This document shows positions 26,528 to 34,100 of a stretch of 58,589 bases of DNA, piece by piece. Source of the DNA: Nocardioides sp. (GTDB lineage: Bacteria; Actinomycetota; Actinomycetes; Propionibacteriales; Nocardioidaceae); assembly GCF_025964975.1 (NCBI RefSeq), contig NZ_JAOPXV010000192.1, positions 1-58,589 of the forward strand, read 5' to 3'. Numbering within the stretch: position 1 is the stretch's first letter; every line of letters starts with the position of its first letter. The notes below the pieces were generated by a model. That model did not search any database. It had not been told where the DNA came from and saw nothing but the letters and a program-made list of their open reading frames with translations. The translations under genes and the position numbers were made by a program.

Positions 26528-27385
26528 CTAGTCCTCGCGCCAGAAGTGCTGCGGTCGCCAGTTCAGGACCTCAGCCGCACGCGCCACCGAGACCGAGCCC
26601 CCGCCCTTCTCCAAGCTGTCGGCCAGGCGTCCGAGCTGTGGTCTCAGTCTCGGCAGCAACGAGCTGAGCGGTTCGGCCGCCAGGCTCTCGCCGGAGCCGA
26701 CAAACAGGACGTGGCAACCGACCAGGGGCTGCTCGAGGGCGCACCGACAGGCGCGGGCGAGATCGCGGGCGTCGACGTAGTGCAGCAGGCTGAACGCCTC
26801 CGGGACCACACCACCTTGCTCGCGCAGGTGTTCCAGCTCGTGGGGCTCGAGGATCCACGGCGGTCGGAGCACGACGGTCACCAGGTTCGAGCGCGCAGCG
26901 TAGGACCGTGCGATCGTCTCGACGACCAGCTTGGACAAGCCGTACGTGTCCTGGGGCTCGGTCGGGTGTTCTTCGTCGATGGGGAAGTAGCGAGGTGCGG
27001 TCGTCTCGTTCCGTGCCGAGGGCGCCCAGCCGAGGACCGCCTCACTGCCCACCGTGACGACTCGCGGAACTCCCGAGCGATGGGCCGCCTCGTAGACGTT
27101 GAACGTCCCCATGACGTTGACCCCGAAGGTCTGTTCGTCGGGCACGAGTCCGTTCGTGGGCACGCTTGCCAGGTGCACGACCGCGTCTGCTCCGTCCAGC
27201 GCCCGCGCGACCTGGTCGAGGTCCTGGATGTCGCCGTGGATCCGACGAGCGTCTTGCGGGGCCTCGCTGCCGGCACGGTCGAAGACGATGACGTCGTACT
27301 CGCAGCGGCCGGCCCGAGCGGTCAGGAGCTCGTCGACGACCCAGCGGCCCAGCTTCCCGAGACCACCTGTCACGACCACCTTCAC
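26528..27385 (-). CDS. NAD-dependent epimerase/dehydratase family protein
   Basis: 285 residues. Rossmann motif TGGLGKLGRWVVDEL, and the YxxxK catalytic pair in QDTYGLSKLVVE (Tyr-Gly-Leu-Ser-Lys) with an upstream Ser in VTVGSEAV. Extended SDR fold. GTG start at 27385 in a GTGA overlap with the YciI gene. In the operon it could dehydrogenate a diol or a sugar-like intermediate; no substrate motif is clear. Confidence 0.85.
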   Translation of the reverse strand: MKVVVTGGLGKLGRWVVDELLTARAGRCEYDVIVFDRAGSEAPQDARRIHGDIQDLDQVARALDGADAVVHLASVPTNGLVPDEQTFGVNVMGTFNVYEAAHRSGVPRVVTVGSEAVLGWAPSARNETTAPRYFPIDEEHPTEPQDTYGLSKLVVETIARSYAARSNLVTVVLRPPWILEPHELEHLREQGGVVPEAFSLLHYVDARDLARACRCALEQPLVGCHVLFVGSGESLAAEPLSSLLPRLRPQLGRLADSLEKGGGSVSVARAAEVLNWRPQHFWRED

Positions 27386-27693
27386 CGCGGACCACCGGCA
27401 GGGTCGACATACGACGTCAGCCAGCCGAGCATCGGCTTCCATTCGTGCACCTGGGTACTGGTCAGGAATCCGTGGACGGCGTACGGATCGCGTGACAGCA
27501 GCTCGGTCAGCCCCTGTGCGCTGTCGGACCGCATCAGCTGCATGCCTGAGGACGAGCCGTCATCCAGCGGCCCGGACAGGAGGTTCACGCCTTGCTCGGC
27601 GAGCTCGCGGAGGAACTCCACATGGGCATCTCGGACGTGCTCCCGGCCCGCCGCGTCCTGGCGGTAGGTGTAGACGACCATGAAGACAGTCAC
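27382..27693 (-). CDS. YciI-family protein (muconolactone isomerase-like ferredoxin fold)
   Basis: 103 residues from the GTG at 27693 (GTGA overlap with the gene before it). It has the small dimeric ferredoxin-like fold, with an RDAHVEFLRELAEQG helix and SRDPYAVHGFLTSTQVHEWKP at the C-terminus. Family members include muconolactone isomerase relatives and dehydrochlorinases; here it may process an unstable ring-cleavage or lactone product. Function unproven. Confidence 0.8.
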   Translation of the reverse strand: MTVFMVVYTYRQDAAGREHVRDAHVEFLRELAEQGVNLLSGPLDDGSSSGMQLMRSDSAQGLTELLSRDPYAVHGFLTSTQVHEWKPMLGWLTSYVDPAGGPR

Positions 27694-28541
27694 TGGGTCA
27701 TGCCCTCGCCGCGCCCCTGCGGCCACGATTGCCCTGCTCGGTCTCCGCGCCCGGCGGCCGCGGTCCTGATCTGTGCGGTGGAGGTGTCGCCGCGCAGAAG
27801 CGCACCGCAGTCGGTGATGCCCGCCTCAATCTGCAGCACTCGGTACGTGCGCCACATCTCGGCCGCAAGCGCGAAGACCACCGGCATCCGGAGGTCCCGT
27901 TCGAGCAGGTCGACCGCAGGAGCGGCATCCCAGCCACCACCGTTGATGTAGATCGCGTCGACCGGCCTCGCCAGTTCCGCGAAGCCCTGCTTGCAATAGC
28001 GGTAGACCTCGTAGCGATCCACCGCATCCAGATCGGACAGGGAGGTCGAGTACAGCGCAGACGGTTCCGCCCCGGGCCTGCTGTAGCCGGGGAACGCCTG
28101 GGCATCGATCCCGAAGTGGTCGAAGTACCTGACGATGGCGTCGACAAGTTCCGTGCCGTAGTAGGAAGCGATGGCCACCGACGTGATGCCCTGCGCTTTC
28201 GACGCAACGATGTGAGGAGCCATCGGCGTGATCACCGGGATGCCGAGGCGCTTCGAGAGCGCCTCGCCCCACTCCTGCTCGAAGACGGGCCCCTCCAGGA
28301 GGAAAGGTGGGCTCCCGCTGACGACGATCGCCGTGCACCCGTAGCCGGCCAACTGTTCGGCGAGCTCCTCGGCGCGCTGGATTCCGGCACGGAAGGTCTC
28401 CGGAGTGCTCTGGCGGAACCCGATGTACGTCGGGATGATCTCGACGCCGTCCGGCGCGTTCTGATACCAGAAGGCGAACACCTTGCCACGGTGCGTGGGA
28501 CTGATGAACCCGATCCTGGCTCTCCATGCGTACACAGCCAC
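27690..28541 (-). CDS. Arylmalonate decarboxylase / maleate isomerase-like protein lacking both catalytic Cys
   Basis: 283 residues of the Asp/Glu racemase superfamily. The first loop, GCTAIVVSGSPPFLLEG, aligns with the GTS loop of arylmalonate decarboxylase, and the second, AIYINGGGWDAAPAVDLLE, aligns with ISCGGLLTLDAI. The position of the second-half catalytic Cys (Cys188 in the Bordetella enzyme) is Gly here, and no Cys is in the first loop. A general fold assignment is firm; activity as a cysteine-dependent isomerase or racemase is doubtful. GTG start 28541 is supported by an AAGGAG site 4 nt upstream. Confidence 0.8.
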   Translation of the reverse strand: MAVYAWRARIGFISPTHRGKVFAFWYQNAPDGVEIIPTYIGFRQSTPETFRAGIQRAEELAEQLAGYGCTAIVVSGSPPFLLEGPVFEQEWGEALSKRLGIPVITPMAPHIVASKAQGITSVAIASYYGTELVDAIVRYFDHFGIDAQAFPGYSRPGAEPSALYSTSLSDLDAVDRYEVYRYCKQGFAELARPVDAIYINGGGWDAAPAVDLLERDLRMPVVFALAAEMWRTYRVLQIEAGITDCGALLRGDTSTAQIRTAAAGRGDRAGQSWPQGRGEGMTQ

Positions 28542-28640
28542 TCAACTCCTTATGTCCGGGCGGGGACGCCGACGCGCCCCCGGCTGCGGTAGTTCTCGAG
28601 ATGCGTCCTGGGCCGTCCGCGTCCCTGGGGCGCTTGTTCC

Positions 28641-28982
28641 TCACCCGCTCCGCTCGATGACCGAGACCGAGGGCGTGTCGGCGTCCACCGGACCCAGTGC
28701 GGTCGCGCCCCCTGGTACACCCAGGGGCTCGGTCAGACCGGGGAGGATCTCGACGAAGAACGCCAGGTTGTCCTGCTTGTGATGTGCCTGCTCGTCGGGG
28801 AGGGTGCCGTCGGAATGGATGGCGTCCACTGGGCAGACGAGGGCGCACGCGCCACAGTCGATGCACTCGGCGGGCTGGATGTACATCTTGCGCGAGCCCT
28901 CGTAGATGCAGTCGACGGGGCACTCTTCGACGCATGAGCGATCCATGACGTCGACACAGGACCCTGAGACAACGTACGGCAT
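28641..28982 (-). CDS. 7Fe ferredoxin (FdxA type)
   Basis: 113 residues. A 3Fe-4S site is formed by SCVDVMDRSCVEECPVDCIYEG, and a 4Fe-4S site by CIDCGACALVCPVDAI, as in actinobacterial FdxA. The C-terminal ~35 residues (GLTEPLGVPGGATALGPVDAD) form a normal low-complexity tail. It lies just after the ferredoxin reductase gene, suggesting a private electron chain for the second Rieske oxygenase. Confidence 0.92.
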   Translation of the reverse strand: MPYVVSGSCVDVMDRSCVEECPVDCIYEGSRKMYIQPAECIDCGACALVCPVDAIHSDGTLPDEQAHHKQDNLAFFVEILPGLTEPLGVPGGATALGPVDADTPSVSVIERSG

Positions 28983-29017
28983 GATGACTCCTATCTGGAA
29001 CGTGTGGGGAACGAGGC

Positions 29018-30001
29018 CTAGACCGCGTCGGTCGAGTGCCCCGGGAAGAGATCGAGGGTGGGGTCGAGCAGGACGGCCGCGTTGTTGACCGCGGTGGCGG
29101 CTTCGCCGAAGCCGACGGATATGAGGCGCACCTTGCCGGGATACTGGGTGATGTCGCCGGCGGCGAAGATCCCGTGCACCGAGGTCGACATGTGGGTGTC
29201 GACCACGATGCGGCGGTCCCTGGTCTCGATCCCCCACGTCAGCAGTGGACCGAGGTTGGCCACGAAGCCCAGAGCGGCGATGACGCCCTGGGCCTTGATC
29301 GTCTCGATGGTGTTCCCGGAGATGTCGACGATCTCCACGGCCTCGACCGCTCCCTCGCCGAGGATCCGCCCCACGTTCGCGCACGTGCGCACGTCCACGG
29401 AGGATTCACGCATCAACGCGACGGTGTGCTCGTGGGCGCGGAACTGCTCACGTCGGTGCACCAGAGTTACCGAACGTGCCAGCGGCTCGAGCGTCAGGGC
29501 CCAGTCGCAGGCACTGTCGCCGCCCCCCACGATGACGACGTCGAGATCTGTGAACTGGGTCGGGTCGGGCACGAAATAGCTGATGCCCGCACCGGTGAAA
29601 CCGGCGGCAGCGGGCAACGGGCGGGGGGTGAACGTCCCGATGCCACCCGTGACAACGATGGCGTCGCACCTGATGCGACGTCCGGCGCTCGTGCCCACCT
29701 CGAAGCGTCCCTCCTGGTCCCCCGACTGGAGGGTGCGCGCCTGATCTCCGAGGAGGAAGGTGTGCTCGAAGGTCCTGCACTGCTCCAGAAGCCCCGCCAC
29801 CAGTTCGCGGCCCTTCACTCCCGGGAGCCCAGCCACGTCGTAGACCCGCTTCTCCGGGTACAGCGCCGTGATCTGACCACCCGCCTCGGGCAGTGAGTCG
29901 ATCACAGCGGTGCGCATCCCCCGGAACCCTGCGCAGTAGGCGGCGTAGAGTCCGGCAGGGCCGGCACCCACGATGAGGATGTCCACGTTGATGTCAGTCA
30001 T
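29018..30001 (-). CDS. Ferredoxin-NADP reductase, thioredoxin reductase-like
   Basis: 327 residues. FAD motif IVGAGPAGLYAAYCAGF, NADPH motif VIVGGGDSACDWAL and C-terminal GIFAAGDITQYPGKVRLISVGFGEAA. No redox CxxC pair is present, which separates this TrxR-like ferredoxin-NADP reductase from true thioredoxin reductase. It should reduce the FdxA encoded 35 bp downstream. The 82-bp gap before it carries no obvious terminator. Confidence 0.9.
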   Translation of the reverse strand: MTDINVDILIVGAGPAGLYAAYCAGFRGMRTAVIDSLPEAGGQITALYPEKRVYDVAGLPGVKGRELVAGLLEQCRTFEHTFLLGDQARTLQSGDQEGRFEVGTSAGRRIRCDAIVVTGGIGTFTPRPLPAAAGFTGAGISYFVPDPTQFTDLDVVIVGGGDSACDWALTLEPLARSVTLVHRREQFRAHEHTVALMRESSVDVRTCANVGRILGEGAVEAVEIVDISGNTIETIKAQGVIAALGFVANLGPLLTWGIETRDRRIVVDTHMSTSVHGIFAAGDITQYPGKVRLISVGFGEAATAVNNAAVLLDPTLDLFPGHSTDAV

Positions 30002-30083
30002 TCGTCCACCTCGACGCTAAATGTCGCTCGACACGGGCCGGCCAGACCCAGGATTCGCCGTCGCGGGCCCGGGAGCGAGGCAC

Positions 30084-31010
30084 TCACTCGTGCTCCTGCA
30101 TCTCGGTGCTACGGCGGTAGGCCTCGATGATTTCGCTGCCCGTGGCCCACCACACGTCGTCTCGCTGCCGCAGGTGCGTGAGGGCGCGGTCCAGGTGCGC
30201 CGAACGGAACGGCTGACCGGTCAGGTACGGGTGCAGCGCTATCGCCATGACGCGGCCAGAGTCGGCACCTTCTCGGTGCAGGACGTCGAACTGGTCGACG
30301 ATCATGTCGTGCAATTCCGAAGCAGGGGCACCGCGGGAACCGAAGATCAGCTTGTCGTTCAATTCGAACGTGTAGGGGATGCTGTACAGATCGCCGTAGG
30401 CGGTCGTCATAGGGAACGGTTGATCGTCGTTGACCCAATCAGCAACGTAGGTCAGGCCCGCCTGGCGTAGCAGGTCGGGAGTCTCCTGCGTCTCAGCCAG
30501 TCCAGGGCCCAGCCAACCTGTGGGTCGCACGCCAGTGGCAGCGCTGATGCCGGTCAAGGTCGACTCGATCATCGCTCCCTGCTCCGACGCGGTCCGGCCA
30601 GGGATCCGGACCGAGTTCGACACGCCGTGCCCCATCCACTCCCAGGACCGCGCCTGTCCCGCCTCGATGATCGCGGGTGCATGGAGGCAGAGCTCTGAGT
30701 TCACGGCGGCCGTCGCCCTGATCTGGTGACGGTCCAAGATCTCCATCAATCGCCACACACCGACCCGGTTCCCGTATTCCCGCAAGGAATAGCCGGGGAC
30801 GTCCGGAACCGCACCGGGGTCCGGGCTACCTGGGAACGTCTCGCTGAAGTGGAAATACTCGAGGTTGAGGACCATCCACACGGCAACACGTGCACCCCCC
30901 GGCCATCGCAGAGGCGGGCGGGCAACTATCGGCGAGTAGTCGAATCGTCCGTGGCGCTGCGAGGCCCCGAGGCTGCCGGGGTGCTCGAGCTCGACGACGT
31001 CTTCGTTCAC
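30084..31010 (-). CDS. NodB-fold (PuuE / cyclic imide hydrolase-like) amidohydrolase 1
   Basis: 308 residues. The PuuE-type N-terminus reads WPGGARVAVWMVLNLEYFHF, with DRHQIRATAAVNSELCLHAP, GWLGPGLAETQETPDLLRQAGLTYVADW and YSIPYTFELND. This is the carbohydrate-esterase-4 fold lineage that includes metal-dependent allantoinase PuuE and cyclic imide hydrolases, rather than sugar deacetylases. Likely hydrolyses a cyclic amide bond. GTG start 31010 overlaps the SDR stop (GTGA). Substrate is inferred only. Confidence 0.82.
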   Translation of the reverse strand: MNEDVVELEHPGSLGASQRHGRFDYSPIVARPPLRWPGGARVAVWMVLNLEYFHFSETFPGSPDPGAVPDVPGYSLREYGNRVGVWRLMEILDRHQIRATAAVNSELCLHAPAIIEAGQARSWEWMGHGVSNSVRIPGRTASEQGAMIESTLTGISAATGVRPTGWLGPGLAETQETPDLLRQAGLTYVADWVNDDQPFPMTTAYGDLYSIPYTFELNDKLIFGSRGAPASELHDMIVDQFDVLHREGADSGRVMAIALHPYLTGQPFRSAHLDRALTHLRQRDDVWWATGSEIIEAYRRSTEMQEHE

Positions 31011-31738
31011 TGGAGGATCGCCCCCCCATTGACGGCATAGCTCTGACCCGTGATGTAGTCCGCCGAGGAGCTGACCAGGAAGCACACCAGCTCCGCGGCG
31101 TCCCTCGGCTGACCGATACGCCCCAGCGGGATGGCTCGCGCGGCCTCCTGCAGATCGTCCTCGCTCATGTCCACCCGGGGCTGACTGGTGTCTGTCAAGC
31201 CGGGGATCACCGTGTTGACCCGGATTGTCGGGGCCCACTCCAGGGCCAGGCTTCGGGTCAGGGCGATGATTCCCCCCTTGGACGCGGCATAGTGACTGCC
31301 ACGCGGAGCACCGGCCAGGGCACGGCCCGAGGACAGGTTGACGATCGCACCCTGACCGCCGCGAAGCATGCCGGGGGCAAACGTCCGGCTGCAGAGGAAC
31401 GCGCCACCGAGGTTGATGCGTACGACGTCCATCCATTCGGAGTAGGACCCCTCGAGCGCCGCGAACCTCGGGAAGACACCGGCGTTGTTCACGAGCACCA
31501 CAGGGTCGCCGAGTTCCGCGCTGATGGTCGCCGCCGCCGCCTCGACGTCTGCTTCATGGGAGACGTCGATCGGCAGGTGCAGCGCCTTGCGTCCCGACGA
31601 GGTGAGCGAGCTGACCACATGCTCGTCGTCTGGTCCGGGATCCAGGACGGCCACGTCGAATCCGCGGTCGCCAAGGGCCAAGGAGACGGCCCGGCCGATG
31701 CCGGCGATGCCGCCGGTGACGACTGCGACGCCGCTCAT
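31007..31738 (-). CDS. Short-chain dehydrogenase/reductase
   Basis: 243 residues. Cofactor motif TGGIAGIGRAVS, NNAGV, and catalytic Ser-Tyr-Lys in NLSSGRAL...HYAASKGG. Sits between two imide-hydrolase-like genes, with ATGA and GTGA overlaps on both sides, so it is surely part of their pathway. It could oxidise a diol or hydroxy intermediate. Asp after beta-2 (VLDPGPDD) favours NAD over NADP. Confidence 0.9.
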   Translation of the reverse strand: MSGVAVVTGGIAGIGRAVSLALGDRGFDVAVLDPGPDDEHVVSSLTSSGRKALHLPIDVSHEADVEAAAATISAELGDPVVLVNNAGVFPRFAALEGSYSEWMDVVRINLGGAFLCSRTFAPGMLRGGQGAIVNLSSGRALAGAPRGSHYAASKGGIIALTRSLALEWAPTIRVNTVIPGLTDTSQPRVDMSEDDLQEAARAIPLGRIGQPRDAAELVCFLVSSSADYITGQSYAVNGGAILQ

Positions 31739-32640
31739 TGCCTCTGCTCCCAAGCCGCCTGCCGCTCGAGCCAGAAGGTGGCCATCTCGATGTTGCGGCA
31801 GAACCACACGCCCTCGTGCGATCCCACGTGCGTAAGCAGGTCATCGAGGACCTTCGCCATGGCGGGTCGACCACCGATGTGCGTGTGGATCGCGTAGCGG
31901 AACATCATCGGATGCTGACTGGACTCGGCATAGACTGCGTCGAACTCCGCGGTCAGCTGGTCGCGCGTTCCCCGCGCCCCCAGGGACGCGATGTCCCAGT
32001 CCACCGAGGCGGGCATCCCGTATCCGACGGAGACGATCTTCGTGCCATTGACGTCGATCAGATAGGGGAAGTCGGAGTCGGCGTAGTCGCCGGTCCACAT
32101 GAAACCCTTCTCCGCGACGAGTTCGAGGGTGTTGATCGTCGGCCTGGGGCCTTGCGACATGTAGCCCGCGGTCCGCTCCCCCGTCACACGCTCCAGAGCG
32201 GACACGGCGCGGTCGAGGGCTTCGAGTTCGATCTCCTTGGTGGCGTAGACCGGCGGATGCACCGCTTGGTCCCACTGGTGCGTCGCGATCTCGTGTCCAC
32301 GTCGCTGAGCGTCCTGCACCGACTCGGGGAACAGTTCGGCGACGAGCCCGTTGCAGATGACGGTCGCGGAGACGCCGTGCCTCTCGACACAGTCCAACAG
32401 CCTCGGCAGCCCGGCCCTGACTCCATATTCGCGCTGTCCGAGTGCGAGGTAGTCGAAGTGGTGGGCGGCGCCTACGGGCATCGGGCGCACAGGGCGTGGC
32501 ACCGACTCCCACTCGTGAAGGATCGTGATGTTGACGGCGATCCGGGCGCCCTGCGGCCACGAGGTGAACCACGCAGGTCTCTCGGGGAGGCGCGGACGGT
32601 GCTCCCACTGATACGACGCTTGGGCGTGTGAGTCAGTCAT
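31735..32640 (-). CDS. NodB-fold (PuuE / cyclic imide hydrolase-like) amidohydrolase 2
   Basis: 301 residues. The family N-terminus reads WPQGARIAVNITILHEWESVPRPV, followed by GHEIATHQWDQAVH (the zinc His region), and GYMSQGPRPTINTLELVAEKGFMWTGDYADSDFPYLID. It is related to, but clearly different from, the paralogue at 30084. First gene of the long minus-strand unit; its ATG (32640) follows an operator-like site. Probable cyclic-amide hydrolase. Confidence 0.82.
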   Translation of the reverse strand: MTDSHAQASYQWEHRPRLPERPAWFTSWPQGARIAVNITILHEWESVPRPVRPMPVGAAHHFDYLALGQREYGVRAGLPRLLDCVERHGVSATVICNGLVAELFPESVQDAQRRGHEIATHQWDQAVHPPVYATKEIELEALDRAVSALERVTGERTAGYMSQGPRPTINTLELVAEKGFMWTGDYADSDFPYLIDVNGTKIVSVGYGMPASVDWDIASLGARGTRDQLTAEFDAVYAESSQHPMMFRYAIHTHIGGRPAMAKVLDDLLTHVGSHEGVWFCRNIEMATFWLERQAAWEQRQ

Positions 32641-32731
32641 GCCTGCACCTCTTCCGTTGCAGCGGTGGCAAAAGGCGTGGGATCCGTCGGTCGGTCAGGC
32701 ATCGGGACCCTGAGGCGGCCCACGGGTGCAT

Positions 32732-32768
32732 TGTTCGCTAGGCGTACAGACGTGCTTTCCACGCACAC
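32732..32768 (-). promoter_or_regulatory. Operator-like site A, shared with site B, upstream of the imide-hydrolase unit
   Basis: Contains TGTTCGCTAGGCGTAC on the plus strand, then CGTGC and ACGCACA. Nearly the same string is found in reverse at 33872-33908. Both lie 55-195 bp in front of a catabolic gene in the same relative orientation. The IclR gene begins 58 bp further on. Likely the binding site of that regulator. Confidence 0.6.
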
Positions 32769-32825
32769 ACTGTACTCATATCGCCCCCACGTGCGTCAAC
32801 CGCCCGGGCGTGCAAAGGTAGGAAC

Positions 32826-33602
32826 GTGAATGACGACTCACCGCGCGAAGACCACTTTGTCCAATCGCTTGCCCGAGGATTGCAAGTCATCAAGGTCTTC
32901 GGACCGCACCGCGCAGAGATGTCGTTGAGCGACGTGGCCCGTGAAGGGGGTCTCACGCGTGCTGCAGCGCGTCGCTACCTCCTGACGCTCGTCGATCTCG
33001 GCTACATGCGCACCGACGGCCGGCTGTTCCGGCTGGCACCACGGATCCTGGAGCTGGGGTACGCCTATCTCTCGAGCCTGTCGCTGCCTCGCGTCGCCGG
33101 ACCACACCTTGAGTGGCTGGTGCGCGAGACCGGAGAGTCCTCTTCGATGTCGGTTCTGGACTCCAGCGAGATCGTCTATGTCGCGCGGGTGCCCACCACA
33201 CGAATCATGACCGTTGCCATCAGCGTCGGAACCCGATTCCCGGCTCACGCCACCTCGATGGGCCTGGTTCTTCTCGCGGGGCTGGAGAGGGATCAGCTGG
33301 ATCCCTACCTCGCCGGCATCGACCTGAGCACGGCGCCCGAGGGGGCAGCAGCCACTCTCGAGGACCTGCACGCAGCGCTCAAACAGGTCCGGAACCAGGG
33401 ATTCTCCCTCGTCGACCAGGAGATCGAACAAGGCCTGCGCGCCCTGGCAGCGCCCGTGCACGACCGCCAAGGACGTGTAATCGCGGCCATCAGCGTGTCG
33501 GCACACGTGAGCCGCTTAAGCAAGGACAAGGCCCGACGCCAGTTCCTCCCGCTCCTGCTCGAGGCGGCGCAGCGGATCGAGACCGACCTCCGTCCGTCCT
33601 GA
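32826..33602 (+). CDS. IclR-family regulator of the PcaR/PobR type
   Basis: 258 residues. HTH at residues ~12-75 (FVQSLARGLQVIKVFG...MSLSDVAREGGLTRAAARRYLLTLVDLGYM) is the N-terminal form seen in the PcaU/PcaR/PobR aromatic-acid subgroup, followed by the effector domain with HATSMGLVLLAGL and EIEQGLRALAAPV. GTG start 32826 with AGGTAGGA just upstream. Divergent from the imide-hydrolase unit across 185 bp. Likely controls that unit and the Rieske gene. Confidence 0.88.
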   Translation: MNDDSPREDHFVQSLARGLQVIKVFGPHRAEMSLSDVAREGGLTRAAARRYLLTLVDLGYMRTDGRLFRLAPRILELGYAYLSSLSLPRVAGPHLEWLVRETGESSSMSVLDSSEIVYVARVPTTRIMTVAISVGTRFPAHATSMGLVLLAGLERDQLDPYLAGIDLSTAPEGAAATLEDLHAALKQVRNQGFSLVDQEIEQGLRALAAPVHDRQGRVIAAISVSAHVSRLSKDKARRQFLPLLLEAAQRIETDLRPS

Positions 33603-34100
33603 CCAGCCCCTGATCGGCGGCGACGCCCCGGTCATACGCGTCCATCGGCCATCGACGGCCAGCTGCGTCGTCACCTCCACGACGCGACGAGGTGTCCGCG
33701 ATGTGCGTCGCTCGAGTTGTAGGTGCTCGCGACGCCGACGACGGGTTCGCGCTCGTGTCGGGTGCGCCCACCGATCGCTGGCACGGCACGCAGCGAGCGC
33801 CGCGCCAGTTGCGGCGAGAATGCACAGACGGCGTACCCATTTGACGCACGCCGACCATCGACTTATGCTTCTGTTCGTAATAGGCACGACCGTACGCATA
33901 GCGAACACTCGTGTCGTTCGTCGACGTCAGAACCCGTCGACCCTGCCACATTGCCGGGCACCATGACGGCCGAGGACCCACGTCAAGGATCCGCGGACGG
34001 CGAAGCCCGGTCACAGGGCCTTTCCGGAACCGGAGAGCCCGGGTCGCGGGCGGGTCTGGACCTCGCGAACGGGTCGACGTCACAGAAGGAGCGCACCGCG
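33603..34100. other. 498-bp gap between iclR and the Rieske oxygenase gene
   Basis: No gene is convincing here. The final 240 bp hold operator-like site B (33872-33908) and a plus-strand in-frame ATG at 33963 that would add 46 residues to the Rieske protein. The first ~250 bp has minus-strand open frames without family signatures, including a lipobox-like LAATGAALAAC string that I take as chance. Confidence 0.5.
33872..33908 (+). promoter_or_regulatory. Operator-like site B upstream of the Rieske oxygenase gene
   Basis: Reverse strand reads TGTTCGCTATGCGTAC then CGTGC and ACGAACA, matching site A at roughly 27 of 36 positions. The ends TGTTCG (33872-33877) and CGAACA (33903-33908) form a dyad 37 bp across. 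Lies 55 bp before the ATG at 33963 and 193 bp before the GTG at 34101. Confidence 0.6.

Noticed and set aside
33516..33908. Minus-strand open frame with a lipobox-like end (LAATGAALAAC)
   Set aside because: Overlaps the IclR 3' end and operator site B, Arg-rich, with no fold or ribosome site.
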